Position numbers and translations under genes: made by a program
Part shown: piece by piece, positions 9,942-18,925 of the stretch
How positions within the stretch are numbered: the first letter of the stretch is position 1
Layout of the letters: every line of letters begins with the position of its first letter
Notes under the pieces: model-generated
Seen by the model: only the letters and a program-made list of their open reading frames with translations
Told to the model about the DNA's origin: nothing
The model's database searches: none
Source of the DNA: Flavobacterium sp.
Lineage (GTDB): Bacteria; Bacteroidota; Bacteroidia; Flavobacteriales; Flavobacteriaceae
DNA: 64,000 bases
NCBI RefSeq assembly: GCF_029945805.1
Contig: NZ_JAQSDH010000042.1
Span: forward strand, 1-64,000
Direction: 5' to 3'

Positions 9942-11318
9942 ATGCCACAACAAAAATTTATATTAGGCTCAGAAGAATGGTGTTCGTTCCCAGAACTTGG
10001 AATTCCGGCCATTAAAGCTAGAGTAGATTCGGGAGCAAAAACTTCTGCTTTACATGCTATCAACATCGCACCCTTTATCAAAGATGAAGAACATTGGGTA
10101 AAATTTGACATCAACCCTATCCAAAACAATCTAAAAACCGTAATTCATTGCGAAGCCAAACTGATTGACAAACGCGTCGTAAAAAGTTCGAGTGGATTCA
10201 GAGAACAACGATTCGTAATCCAAACCAACTTATGTATTGCCAATGCTACTTGGCCGATAGAAATGACCTTGACCAATCGAGATTCAATGGGTTTCCGAAT
10301 GCTTTTAGGTCGTGAAGCCATGAGCGGAAGAATTCTGGTAGATCCCGAACAAAAATATCTTTTAGAACAACCCAGCATTGATCAATTAAAAGAGTTTTAT
10401 CTGAATGCAATCAATGTAAAATCGGGACTTCGAATTGGTTTATTAGCAAGTAATCCCGAGTTATATAGCAACAAAAGAATTATGGAAGCTGGCGAAATGC
10501 GCGGTCACGAAATGCACTTCTTGAACATTAAGGAATGTTATATGAAACTGGACGCCGACAAACCTGAAATTCATTACCGCGGCGGAAAAGTATTGGATAA
10601 TTTTGATGCTGTAATTCCACGTATACGTCCCAGTATTACCTTTTATGGTTGTGCTTTGACACGACAATTTGAAGCAATGAAAGTCTATTGTTTGAATTCG
10701 GCTTCAGCCATAACTCAATCACGAGATAAACTATTTTCATTACAATTACTTTTGCGAAATGGCGTGGATATTCCAACAACCGGATTTGCCAATTCGCCTT
10801 TAGATACTGACGATTTGATTAAAATGGTTGGCGGTTCACCACTAATCGTAAAATTATTGGAAGGAACGCAAGGAAAAGGTGTCGTTTTGGCCGAAACCAA
10901 AAAAGCTGCTGAATCGGTTATCAATGCTTTTAAAAGTTTGAATGCTAATATTTTGGTTCAAGAATTTATTAAGGAAGCCAACGGTAAAGATTTAAGATTA
11001 TTTGTCGTTGACGGAAAAGTGGTGGCTTCCATTCAGCGAGAAGCTGCTCCGGGAGAATTCAGGGCAAACATCCACATGGGCGGAACGGCATCTGTAGTAA
11101 AACCAACACCCGAAGAAAAAAGAATCGCCATCAAAGCCGCAAAAGCAATGGATTTAAGAGTAGCCGGTGTAGATATTATCCGTTCCGCAAAGGGACCATT
11201 ATTATTGGAAGTAAATTCATCGCCAGGATTAGAAGGGATTGAGGGCGCGACACACAAAGATATTGCTGGCGAAATGATACGAGCTATTGAAAAAAATTTT
11301 AAGTCAAAGCTAAAATGA
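9942..11318 (+). CDS. RimB-like protease / RimK ligase fusion
   Basis: A 458-residue two-domain protein. Residues 1-150 match the 'ATP-dependent zinc protease' (RimB-like) family, which has a retropepsin-like fold; the active-site motif is D29-S30-G31-A32 ([13 protein letters not shown]). Residues 165-458 form a RimK-type ATP-grasp ligase. The segment [10 protein letters not shown] precedes the ATP-binding lobe, GTQGKGV is the phosphate-binding loop, and DIIRS with [13 protein letters not shown] carries the metal-binding residues. RimK adds glutamates to ribosomal protein S6 or makes related peptides. In pseudomonads RimB is a separate regulator of RimK. Here one chain carries both. It overlaps the DUF421 gene by ATGA, indicating translational coupling. 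The substrate is not predictable. Confidence 0.88.
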   Translation: MPQQKFILGSEEWCSFPELGIPAIKARVDSGAKTSALHAINIAPFIKDEEHWVKFDINPIQNNLKTVIHCEAKLIDKRVVKSSSGFREQRFVIQTNLCIANATWPIEMTLTNRDSMGFRMLLGREAMSGRILVDPEQKYLLEQPSIDQLKEFYLNAINVKSGLRIGLLASNPELYSNKRIMEAGEMRGHEMHFLNIKECYMKLDADKPEIHYRGGKVLDNFDAVIPRIRPSITFYGCALTRQFEAMKVYCLNSASAITQSRDKLFSLQLLLRNGVDIPTTGFANSPLDTDDLIKMVGGSPLIVKLLEGTQGKGVVLAETKKAAESVINAFKSLNANILVQEFIKEANGKDLRLFVVDGKVVASIQREAAPGEFRANIHMGGTASVVKPTPEEKRIAIKAAKAMDLRVAGVDIIRSAKGPLLLEVNSSPGLEGIEGATHKDIAGEMIRAIEKNFKSKLK

Positions 11319-11830
11319 ATCCTTATGTCGACATAGTAATCCGAAGCGTATCCGTTTATCTTTTTATGGTAATCGCATTGCGTATTTTTGGCAAAAAACA
11401 ATTGTCGCAACTCAATACGGCTGATGTAATATTGATTTTATTAATCAGTAACTCGGTTCAGAATGCTATGGTCGGAAATAATACATCGCTTTATGGCGGA
11501 ATGGTAGCGGCTTTAGCCCTTTTTATTGTTAATTATATTTTCAAAAAAGTGATGTTAAAATCTAAATTTATAAAAGATTTGGTTCAAGATACTCCTGAGA
11601 TTCTAATTCACAATGGAAAAATAGCATTTGAAACTATTTCAAGATTAGGTATTACGAATGATGAACTTCAAGAAGCAATGCGCGAACATGGCGTAGAATA
11701 TTATAAAGACGTCAAACTGGCTATGTTTGAAATTGACGGAAGCATTAGCATCATTTCTGGAGATAAAAACCTAAAACAAACACATCACAAACGAAAAATT
11801 CATAAAACGCTGGGAAATTTAAACAATTAA
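11315..11830 (+). CDS. DUF421 (YetF-like) membrane protein
   Basis: A 171-residue protein with three hydrophobic helices in residues 1-80 ([47 protein letters not shown]). These are followed by a cytoplasmic domain that contains the family's [16 protein letters not shown] and a beta strand ending ISIISG. This matches the YetF/DUF421 family, whose exact role is unknown but which is often linked to the envelope or spore germination context in other phyla. Its start codon overlaps the stop of the RimB/RimK fusion by 4 bases, and the next gene starts 3 bases after its stop, so the three form an operon. Confidence 0.85.
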   Translation: MNPYVDIVIRSVSVYLFMVIALRIFGKKQLSQLNTADVILILLISNSVQNAMVGNNTSLYGGMVAALALFIVNYIFKKVMLKSKFIKDLVQDTPEILIHNGKIAFETISRLGITNDELQEAMREHGVEYYKDVKLAMFEIDGSISIISGDKNLKQTHHKRKIHKTLGNLNN

Positions 11831-11833
11831 ATC

Positions 11834-12202
11834 ATGAATATACTGTCACAACTTATCGTTGCATTTATTGCCGTTTTACATCTTTACATTTTGTGGCTCG
11901 AAATGTTTGCTTGGACTACACACGGTAGAAAAGTTTTCAAAACGATTCCCGAAGACCAGTTCGAAAAAACAAAACTTATGGCCGCCAATCAAGGATTATA
12001 CAATGGTTTTCTCGCCACCGGATTGATTTGGTCGCTTTTCATTACGAATTCAGATTGGAGTAAAAACGTAGCTGTCTTTTTTCTTTCGTGCGTTTTAATA
12101 GCTGGAATTTATGGCGCTTTAACAGCCTCCAAAAGAATATTTTATGTTCAGTCTGTTCCTGCTATTTTGGGATTGTTGAGTTTTATGTTGAAGATGAATT
12201 AA
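11834..12202 (+). CDS. DUF1304 membrane protein
   Basis: A 122-residue integral membrane protein with four predicted helices. Family features visible are WLEMFAWTTHGRKVF near residue 20, the ANQGLYNGFLATGLIW segment near residue 50 and a C-terminal hydrophobic pair. This is the DUF1304 family, with no established function. It is the third gene of the fusion-DUF421-DUF1304 set, 3 bases after DUF421. The conserved 'NQGLYNGFLA' stretch makes the family call firm; the role is open. Confidence 0.85.
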   Translation: MNILSQLIVAFIAVLHLYILWLEMFAWTTHGRKVFKTIPEDQFEKTKLMAANQGLYNGFLATGLIWSLFITNSDWSKNVAVFFLSCVLIAGIYGALTASKRIFYVQSVPAILGLLSFMLKMN

Positions 12203-12276
12203 TTTGTATTGCTTCCCAACCTTTTTAGTAAATTATTCATCTAAATATTTTAGGAAGTAAATTAAATCCAAAGAAA

Positions 12277-13470
12277 ATGAAAAGAATCATATTGCTCTTA
12301 CTGATATTGTCTTTATCTGCAAATTGCCAAAAGGAAACGCACAATAATTTCTACAGTGGGTTTGATTTGGCAAAAAACAACAGCCTTGCCAATTTGCACC
12401 GAAGCTGGCTCATCAATGTTTTGATAACAGATTCTGAATTCAATAATGAATATTTGCTGATAAAGCCAAAAGCCGGAGAACGATTATATGGAAACAGCTT
12501 AACACTGAATCCCAATGGAACGTTTAGAAGTGCTTACAGTGCCGAATGCGGAAATGATTGTTTTACTACTACCTCCGGAAAATATAAAATCATCAGTGAA
12601 AATTACATCTGTTTTTACTTAGAAAAGATAGACCAGGAAGGTGATTGCAACGGACACAAAGAGCCTAATAAGGATTTAGGGATTTTTTACATCCATAAAG
12701 GCGAAAATGAAATCAGGCTCATTAAAAGCGACGGAGACCAAGAGCAGGATAAACTTAATGTTTCCTATTCTGATAAAATTGATTTCCTAAAAGCAGAAAT
12801 GGATTCAATGGCTGACCGCTTCAGTGTTCAGATTTGGATGGAGCTCAGTTTTGGATCGAAATCAATGAAAAGTGCAGTTCAAACGGCAATGACGAATTTT
12901 AAAATCGATAATTATAAAATCGTTTTTTATAAGCCTTCCTATGACGGAACTGATATTTTAATCAAAGCAGCCGATGGCTTTCATTATCTGATGTTTAATG
13001 GGAGAAGTATCGCCTTTTACAATGATGCTCCTATCCGGGCAGGCGAAAATCTTGTAGCAGCAATAAAAGCCCATAAAGATTTAAAAGAAAAAACCGCGAA
13101 GGAAAGCTCTTTGGTTGATACTAAAGTGACCAATCCTGCCAACTCGATTACGGTGTATAAACAAGGAAATGAAATCGTAAAAATCAAGTATTTTCAGATT
13201 TATGAGAGGAAATTGTATAACGACGAAACTACAACCCTCTATTTGAAAAATGGAGTACCGTTATATGCTGAAATTGAAACAAATTATATTCAGATATCTG
13301 ATCAATCAGCAACAGCTATCGAACAGAAAAAAGTACATGCCGTCAACCAATTTTACTTTGGACCAAGGAACCAGATAATCAAAAAATCTGCTAACACCAT
13401 GTATCAGCCGAGCCTGGATTATAGAGAAATCAAATACTTGATGGATTTAAGCCAAAATATTCATTTTTAA
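12277..13470 (+). CDS. Unrecognised lipoprotein
   Basis: A 397-residue protein with a lipoprotein signal (MKRIILLLLILSLSANC). The lipobox cysteine is residue 17. The mature part is of mixed alpha/beta character. Residues 60-160 have a Cys-containing segment (AECGNDCFTTTSG, GDCNGHKEP) whose three cysteines may form disulfides. No family is recognised. It opens a patch of low-recognition genes (12.3-16.2 kb) that also includes a broken gene, which suggests strain-variable content. The ATG is 74 bases after DUF1304, with no good promoter seen. Confidence 0.65.
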   Translation: MKRIILLLLILSLSANCQKETHNNFYSGFDLAKNNSLANLHRSWLINVLITDSEFNNEYLLIKPKAGERLYGNSLTLNPNGTFRSAYSAECGNDCFTTTSGKYKIISENYICFYLEKIDQEGDCNGHKEPNKDLGIFYIHKGENEIRLIKSDGDQEQDKLNVSYSDKIDFLKAEMDSMADRFSVQIWMELSFGSKSMKSAVQTAMTNFKIDNYKIVFYKPSYDGTDILIKAADGFHYLMFNGRSIAFYNDAPIRAGENLVAAIKAHKDLKEKTAKESSLVDTKVTNPANSITVYKQGNEIVKIKYFQIYERKLYNDETTTLYLKNGVPLYAEIETNYIQISDQSATAIEQKKVHAVNQFYFGPRNQIIKKSANTMYQPSLDYREIKYLMDLSQNIHF

Positions 13471-13483
13471 ATAGAAACATTCC

Positions 13484-14941
13484 TTGAACAATCTCAAAAT
13501 TTTAGTGTTTCTAATACTTACTCAGCTTTGTGTTGGGCAGAAAACCTATAAGGTTAGACAAGGCGAGCTTCAATATGTAGCTCCGCAATTTGGTCCAGTA
13601 ATCAAGAATGGAAATCAATACTACCGCTTTGAGTTCTTCAATTATTCACAAAAAAGAATTGGTTTTCAGCCTAAGCTTACTGAAGTCTCGCCAGATGAAT
13701 TCGAAAAAATAAAAAGTGATTCTGATGTAATACTCTCTAATGCTATTTTTGGGTTCGACTTAAATGCATTTGGCCAACTGAAATTCACTACCCCGGCGAG
13801 AGTTTACGAGTTTTACTCCCCCTATCTCTATCAATATAACAACGAGCTTTTAACGATTAAACTGAAGGACAATAACGGACTAAACCACCACAAGACTTTT
13901 CCTTTTTTACTATTGGATTTCGGAAACGGGAAAACCATTCTCTACAGTAATGAAGTTTCAATCATAAACACCAATTCAAACTTAAAATTTCTTTTCAAAG
14001 ACAATCGAATGACAGCGGCCTATAAAAACTATCAAACCGAAAAGCTCGACAAAACCAAGGGTAATGAACTGTTTATAGATAGTTATAATCCGGCTGCAAT
14101 AAATGGCGGGCTCTATTTTACCGACACTATAAAAAGAAGGAAGATTGTAATTAAAAATGTATTTGGCAAAAAAGTGATTCAGAAATCATTTGATTCAGTT
14201 CAGTATAATGACTTTTTTATGGTGGGCTTGAACGGAAAAGATATAGATATCTATAACTACGCATTTAAGAACCTAAATCTTAACGGAGTAACGGCATTTA
14301 AATTTATTGACTATTCCCCTATTTTGGCCGTGATTTATAACAATGAACTTAAAAAATTAAATGTTTTGGGTAATAATTTTAAAAGTGGTGATTTTCCATT
14401 AAGAAACAATTTTGAAGGAAGCCTTCCGCGAAGTTCTACATTGTTCAATATCATAAAAGAAAACAACGAATTTTACTTTTACTCAGATTACATCCAGGAC
14501 TTTTTGAGCAACGCAGAAATGAAATCTTTCGATTATAAATCAAAAGTGTATCACATAGAAAATGTAACTGAAATTGAATATTACGGCGAAAGCGATCGAA
14601 AAATGGAAATGGATGACACCAAAAAACCTTTTATAATTTATACCAAATTGAAGAGCGGCAAGTACAACCTAAACACCATTGATTAACTGTATTCAGAAAA
14701 ACCAAGTCCTGAAATTGAAAAAGAAAACGCGGCCTTGCCCAAAGATTTGGACAACTTGACCAAATTCGTGTTTTACAGAATTCAAAAAAATGGACTATCT
14801 ACGTATTATCCGCTCGTAAAAAAAATAAAATATAAAACGCTTGGGGATTTTGACTACCACAACACTTTCGCCCGTTTTGAACTTCCTAATGGTCAAAAAG
14901 GCTGGCTAAGCATTGATGGAAAAGAATATTTGGATGAGTAA
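13484..14941 (+). pseudogene. Secreted WG-repeat-like protein split by in-frame TAA
   Basis: The reading frame runs from TTG 13484 to TAA 14684-14686 (400 residues). It then continues in the same frame, without a frameshift, to the stop at 14939-14941, adding 84 sense codons. The downstream part (LYSEKPSPEIEKEN..., then ELPNGQKGWLSIDGKEYLDE) has normal amino-acid composition and ends in a WG-repeat-like 'G-W-L-S-I-D-G-K-E-Y' unit, as if it were the natural C-terminus. The N-terminus is a signal peptide (MNNLKILVFLILTQLCVG). The function is unknown. Interpretations are a nonsense-mutated gene, a sequencing error, or readthrough. The start codon is TTG; no in-frame ATG precedes it. Confidence 0.7.
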
Positions 14942-14951
14942 AACTACCATT

Positions 14952-15485
14952 ATGAAAAAAATAATTTATTTCATTTTAATAGTTGAAATTAGCAGCTGTA
15001 CGTTAAAAGAAAATAACATTAAACGATTTGACATAGCAGCTTTCAAGAAGCATAAGCAATTTACAATGGACGACACTTTAATATCAATGTCTGTGCATGA
15101 TAAATTTTATTTAGAAGAAAAAAGGGCTCTAAAAGACTCTATGGTAGTAGTTCGTAATACATATCTCAAATATGACCGTACACTATTCGGCTCAATGAAA
15201 GTAATTTATAATAAGGCTGCTCCAATATATCTTGACGTTATGAAAAACTATGATTCGAACGGTAATTTGATCAAGCAACACGATTTTGACAAAGGATTTG
15301 AGTATAGTATTGTTGATTTAATAAAGAAAGTAAAATCAGATTGTAATATGCAGATTGACACCATGCGTAAAACCTATTACATTAACAGGGATAATAAGAA
15401 CAAATTGTATCTCGTAAAATATACCATAACCATGAATGATGGTTCATATTACCCTTATGAAATAATTTTTGACGGAACTACTTGA
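14952..15485 (+). CDS. Small unrecognised lipoprotein
   Basis: A 177-residue protein. I place the start at the ATG 14952 rather than 14913, because the internal Met opens a lipoprotein signal (MKKIIYFILIVEISSC) with Cys at residue 16; the upstream extension overlaps the end of the split gene and is polar. The mature part is Lys/Asp-rich with no motif that I know. It follows the split gene by 10 bases and could be co-transcribed with it. Confidence 0.6.
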   Translation: MKKIIYFILIVEISSCTLKENNIKRFDIAAFKKHKQFTMDDTLISMSVHDKFYLEEKRALKDSMVVVRNTYLKYDRTLFGSMKVIYNKAAPIYLDVMKNYDSNGNLIKQHDFDKGFEYSIVDLIKKVKSDCNMQIDTMRKTYYINRDNKNKLYLVKYTITMNDGSYYPYEIIFDGTT

Positions 15486-15565
15486 GAATATTTACGAGAA
15501 GGAATACCGTTCCTTGCAGACTAAGAAATATCTAATCCTGCAACTTTCCCATAAAAATTAATGTT

Positions 15566-16219
15566 ATGAAAGACAAAATAGGTTTTGGATTAAGAATATT
15601 TACATTATTATTCTTTTGCTTAGTGATTACAACTTCTTTTTCAATTTGGAATGAGCCTACCCCATATTTATTTATTGCAGTTTTATTGTTGCTTTTGCTC
15701 AATTTTTCTCAGCTCTTGAATCCAATAAGCATCAAAAAGAACTTACTTCTTTACCTAGGAATGATTGCTTACACTGTTTTAATTTACTCTTGGTATAGTA
15801 ATTATGGATTTAAAAGAGAATTTGATTATAAAGGCGAAACCTTAACTTATGAATACTCGCCATTTAACGGAAGTTATGCGACACTTTTTGGTTATAATCA
15901 ATTTAATAACACAATGCAAAATAATGAATCTCGCAAAAAAGATGCTATAAGCTTTTTCATTTTTTTACAATGTGATTATTACCAAACAGAACTTAATTAC
16001 ACACCTAAACAAAAAGAAGCTATAAAAAACGGCACCTTAAAAATAATCCAAAGTAATCGGTACTCAAAAGGCAATCTAAAAGATTTTATTTTAGAAAGTG
16101 TAAAGAATGATAAAGAATATTATACGAACTATCAAAACCTGACAAAACAGTCAACTGTTGAAATTGACAGCGTTTTAAAATACCGTTACCAGCTGTTTAA
16201 TCTTCGTGTAGAGGAATAA
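15566..16219 (+). CDS. Unrecognised inner-membrane protein
   Basis: A 217-residue protein with three hydrophobic helices at the N-terminus (about residues 8-28, 33-52 and 60-78, the last as LLLYLGMIAYTVLIYSWY). A Tyr/Asn-rich soluble domain of about 140 residues follows, presumably on the periplasmic side. No family recognised. It is the last gene of the accessory patch; 80 bases separate it from the lipoprotein, including a small hairpin AAGGAA/TTCCTT (15499-15515) without a T-run. Confidence 0.6.
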   Translation: MKDKIGFGLRIFTLLFFCLVITTSFSIWNEPTPYLFIAVLLLLLLNFSQLLNPISIKKNLLLYLGMIAYTVLIYSWYSNYGFKREFDYKGETLTYEYSPFNGSYATLFGYNQFNNTMQNNESRKKDAISFFIFLQCDYYQTELNYTPKQKEAIKNGTLKIIQSNRYSKGNLKDFILESVKNDKEYYTNYQNLTKQSTVEIDSVLKYRYQLFNLRVEE

Positions 16220-16220
16220 A

Positions 16221-16258
16221 CTAATCCTCCAACTCCACCACAACGCCATTAAATACTC
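16221..16258. repeat. Divergent copy of hutH 3' end (left repeat)
   Basis: The start TAATCCTCCAACTCCACCA is nearly identical to 17023-17041, the true 3' end of hutH (TAATCCTCTAACTCCACCA), and looser similarity continues for about 20 bases. Read on the minus strand it encodes NGVVVELED followed by a stop; real HutH ends NSFMVELED. Together with the real end it brackets the higBA module as a direct repeat about 800 bases apart. Confidence 0.65.
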
Positions 16259-16321
16259 CACATATTTTACTTTTCTAATCCAAACACCAAATTAAATAAA
16301 TTTTGCTTTTTGGAATTATAT

Positions 16322-16351
16322 TTTGTTTTTAAAAATTTAATTATACATTTG
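16322..16351 (+). promoter_or_regulatory. higBA promoter with palindromic operator
   Basis: TTTG (16322-16325), an 18-base spacer and TACATTTG (16344-16351) fit the Bacteroidota consensus exactly. The -7 element lies inside the inverted repeat ATACA-TT-TGTAT (16343-16354), which is well placed to be the autoregulatory operator for HigA. Transcription would begin near 16357, about 11 bases before the GTG start of higB. Confidence 0.65.
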
Positions 16352-16367
16352 TATGAAATAAATTAGT

Positions 16368-16664
16368 GTGCGAATAGTAACTTTCAAGAGGATAAAAGAA
16401 TTTTCAGAAAAACATCCTGATGCAGAAACTCCTTTAAATCTTTGGTATCACAATGTATCATCCAAAGAATGGAATTCGCTAAACGATATTAGAAATGATT
16501 TTAATACTGTTGATTATGTAGGTAATAATCGTTTTGTTTTTAACATAAAAGGAAATGCTTATCGGTTGATTGCCATTATTTCCTTTAATGCCAAAAAAGT
16601 TTACATCCGATTTATTGGAACACATGCAGAATATGACAAAATAAAAGACATTAAAAACAGTTAA
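16368..16664 (+). CDS. higB: HigB-type mRNA interferase toxin
   Basis: A 98-residue RelE-superfamily toxin that cleaves mRNA at the ribosome. The family pattern is well preserved: KEFSEKHPDAETPLNLWYH at residues 10-28, GNNRFVFNIKGNAYRLI at 49-65 and FIGTHAEYDKI at 83-93. The start is GTG 16368; no ATG lies in a better place, and the promoter supports it. It is followed after 2 bases by its antitoxin. The toxin-first order is typical of higBA. All conserved blocks are intact, so the toxin is probably active. Confidence 0.95.
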   Translation: MRIVTFKRIKEFSEKHPDAETPLNLWYHNVSSKEWNSLNDIRNDFNTVDYVGNNRFVFNIKGNAYRLIAIISFNAKKVYIRFIGTHAEYDKIKDIKNS

Positions 16665-16666
16665 CA

Positions 16667-17026
16667 ATGATACAAACAGAAAAAGAATACAATGCAATTG
16701 TTAAAAGAGTTCAAGTACTTTTACAAACTCCTGAAAATATCGAAAATCAGGAAGCACAAGGTTACATTGAATTAAATATTCTATCTGATCTTGTAGCGGA
16801 TTATGAAGAAAACTATTATCCTATAAGAAAACCAACGCTTTCCGAAACCATGAAATTGCGTATGTTTGAACGAGGATTAAATCAAAAACGCTTATCAGAA
16901 TTATTAGGAATTAGCACTTCAAGAGTTAGCGAATATTTAACAGGTAAGAGCGAACCAACGCTAAAAACAGCCAGAGATATAAGTCAAAAATTAGATATTG
17001 ATCCAGTAATTGTCTTAGGGCTTTAA
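16667..17026 (+). CDS. higA: HigA-type antitoxin, HTH
   Basis: A 119-residue antitoxin. The N-terminal half (about 1-55) is acidic and helical (LNILSDLVADYEENYYP), likely the toxin-contacting part. The C-terminal half is an Xre-type helix-turn-helix (LNQKRLSELLGISTSRVSEY, about residues 69-88) that should bind the operator at 16343-16354. It starts 2 bases after higB, so the two are translated together. Its stop codon overlaps that of hutH, which is convergent (4 bases shared), leaving no room for a terminator. Confidence 0.95.
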   Translation: MIQTEKEYNAIVKRVQVLLQTPENIENQEAQGYIELNILSDLVADYEENYYPIRKPTLSETMKLRMFERGLNQKRLSELLGISTSRVSEYLTGKSEPTLKTARDISQKLDIDPVIVLGL

Positions 17027-17059
17027 TCCTCTAACTCCACCATAAAACTATTCAAAAAC
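17022..17059. repeat. hutH 3' end (right repeat)
   Basis: The right-hand member of the direct repeat bracketing higBA; it contains the stop and last codons of hutH and overlaps the higA stop. See the 16221-16258 entry for the alignment. Confidence 0.6.
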
Positions 17060-18525
17060 GCTACAGAATTTTCAATATCGTAATGCAGAATTCGATCTTC
17101 TTTTACCAACGGAACTTCAGCTCTATATGATTTTAGAAACATTTCAATAAATTCACTCGACTGTAATGGTTCTCTGAAATGAATAGCCTGAGAAGCATTC
17201 ATCAATTCAATTGCCAGAATTCTTTCAAGATTTTCCATAACTTTCAAGCATTTCGTTGCACCATTCGCACCCATACTCACATGATCTTCCTGACCGTTTG
17301 AAGAAACGATGCTATCAATACTTGCCGGAGTACACAATTGCTTGTTCTGACTGGCAATGCTCGCTGCCGTATATTGTGGAATCATAAAGCCTGAATTCAG
17401 TCCCGGATTCTCAACCAAAAATGGCGGTAATCCTCGCAAGCCTGAAATCAACTGATACGTTCTTCTTTCTGAAATACTTCCCAATTCAGATAAAGCAATC
17501 GCCAGGAAATCTAAAGCTAAAGCTAAAGGCTGTCCATGGAAATTCCCACCAGAAATAATCACATCACTTTCTATAAATATATTCGGATTATCGGTAACCG
17601 AATTGATTTCCGTTTTAAAAACTTTCTTTACATACTCAATTGTATCTTTCGAAGCACCATGCACTTGCGGAATACAACGGAAAGAATATGGATCCTGAAC
17701 ATGTTCTTTTTCCTGAGCAATAATCTGACTGCCTTCCAACACTTCTTTCATGCGTTTTGCAGTCATAATTTGACCTTTGTGTGGACGTACAAAATGAATC
17801 AATTCATCAAAAGGCTCGATTCTTCCATCAAATCCTTCTAGTGAAATTGCCGAAATAACATCCGCAAAATAAGAATATTTCATCGCTTTCATCAAAATGT
17901 AACTTCCGTAAGAACTCATAAACTGAGTTCCATTCAATAGAGCCAATCCTTCTTTAGACTGCAGTACAATTGGTTTCCAATTAAACTTATTCAACACCTG
18001 AGATGCATGCACTTTTTTACCTTCAAAATTCACTTCACCTTCACCCAATAATGGTAAAGATAAATGGGCTAAAGGCGCTAAATCACCACTTGCTCCTAAT
18101 GAACCCTGTGTATAAATCACCGGAAGTATATCATTATTATAAAAATCCAGCAGACGTTCAACAGTAACCATCTGCACACCGGAATGCCCATAACTCAACG
18201 ACTGAATTTTAAGTAAAAGCATAATCTTCACGATTTCCTGAGGTACTTCATCACCAGTTCCACAGGCATGAGATTTTACTAGGTTTTCCTGAAGCTGCGA
18301 TAGATTTTCATTAGAAATTTTTACATTACATAACGACCCAAAACCAGTATTAATTCCGTAAATAGGTTTATCATTGGTTGCCATTTTCTTATCTAAATAA
18401 TCACGGCATTTTTGGATGTCTACTTTGGCTTCTTCAGAAAGTTCAAGCGATTTATGTTGGGAGAGAATTTCTTGTAACTGCTCTAAAGTCAAAAGCTCTG
18501 TACTGATGTAATGTGTGTTTTCCAT
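17023..18525 (-). CDS. hutH: Histidine ammonia-lyase
   Basis: It deaminates L-histidine to urocanate, the first step of histidine degradation. It has 500 residues from ATG 18525, which I prefer over an upstream in-frame ATG (18549) because family members begin close to 'MENTHYIS'. The autocatalytic MIO cofactor forms from A145-S146-G147 in GSLGASGDLAPLAHL. The tetramer-core segment SVTDNPNIF and the QEDHVSMGANGA stretch are also seen. hutU and hutI are not in this window. The 3' end is shared with the higA stop and is the site where a divergent duplicate end is found 800 bases away. Confidence 0.95.
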   Translation of the reverse strand: MENTHYISTELLTLEQLQEILSQHKSLELSEEAKVDIQKCRDYLDKKMATNDKPIYGINTGFGSLCNVKISNENLSQLQENLVKSHACGTGDEVPQEIVKIMLLLKIQSLSYGHSGVQMVTVERLLDFYNNDILPVIYTQGSLGASGDLAPLAHLSLPLLGEGEVNFEGKKVHASQVLNKFNWKPIVLQSKEGLALLNGTQFMSSYGSYILMKAMKYSYFADVISAISLEGFDGRIEPFDELIHFVRPHKGQIMTAKRMKEVLEGSQIIAQEKEHVQDPYSFRCIPQVHGASKDTIEYVKKVFKTEINSVTDNPNIFIESDVIISGGNFHGQPLALALDFLAIALSELGSISERRTYQLISGLRGLPPFLVENPGLNSGFMIPQYTAASIASQNKQLCTPASIDSIVSSNGQEDHVSMGANGATKCLKVMENLERILAIELMNASQAIHFREPLQSSEFIEMFLKSYRAEVPLVKEDRILHYDIENSVAFLNSFMVELED

Positions 18526-18720
18526 TTTTTGTTTGCAAATTGTGCTCAAAATTCAATAAACGATAGTTAAAAAGCAAGTTTTGTTGATACTATTTTATTG
18601 AAGATTTGTTAACGAAATCGACTCTAAATTAGAAATAACTTTATTTTTTTTAACTACTTTACATATTACTGTGATATTCACAAAACTTCTGTTAAAACTT
18701 TTTTAGTAAGCAAAAAATAG

Positions 18721-18728
18721 TATTTTTG
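18721..18728 (+). promoter_or_regulatory. Candidate thr operon -7 element
   Basis: TATTTTTG matches TAnnTTTG exactly. I see no clear TTTG at the proper distance upstream. If used, transcription would start near 18733-18738, making the leader peptide mRNA almost leaderless. Confidence 0.4.
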
Positions 18729-18736
18729 AAAACATT

Positions 18737-18835
18737 ATGTGGAACAAAAACAACATTCCTTCTTTTACCACTTCAGCTTCTACAGCTGTAACGACTGTTG
18801 TTACCACAACAACTACAACCCCATTTGGGGTATAA
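18737..18835 (+). CDS. thrL: Thr-rich leader peptide of thr operon
   Basis: A 32-codon reading frame with ATG at 18737 and TAA at 18833-18835, just upstream of thrA. The peptide starts MWNKNNIPSFTTSAST and ends TTTTTTPFGV. 11 of 32 residues are Thr, including a run of six (codons 23-28), and there are four Val. Thr-rich leaders sense charged tRNA-Thr by ribosome stalling in enterobacterial thr operons, so I infer transcription attenuation or a similar stalling control. The last codons form a short G+C stem ACCCC/GGGGT with an ATTT loop (18818-18831), but a proper U-tract terminator is not obvious. The gene symbol is by analogy; the peptide is not homologous in sequence. Confidence 0.75.
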   Translation: MWNKNNIPSFTTSASTAVTTVVTTTTTTPFGV

Positions 18836-18882
18836 TCATTTCATATAATCCGATTTCATGGACTTTCAACAGAAAGCATACA

Positions 18883-18920
18883 ATTCATAATTCGTAATTC
18901 GTAATTCATAATTCATAATT
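18883..18920. repeat. 7-base tandem repeat before thrA
   Basis: Five perfect-length units of ATTC(A/G)TA followed by ATT, ending 5 bases before the thrA ATG. It is one of several intergenic tracts with a 7-base period in this window. Confidence 0.9.
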
Positions 18921-18925
18921 AACTA

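Noticed and set aside
14735..14941. Separate 68-residue gene starting at TTG
   Set aside because: It is in the same frame as the preceding 400-residue gene and continues it after one stop codon, so it is treated as the C-terminus of a split gene.
18883..18920. Possible CRISPR or iteron array
   Set aside because: Units are only 7 bases, contiguous, without spacers, and similar tracts occur in many gaps; no cas or rep gene is present.
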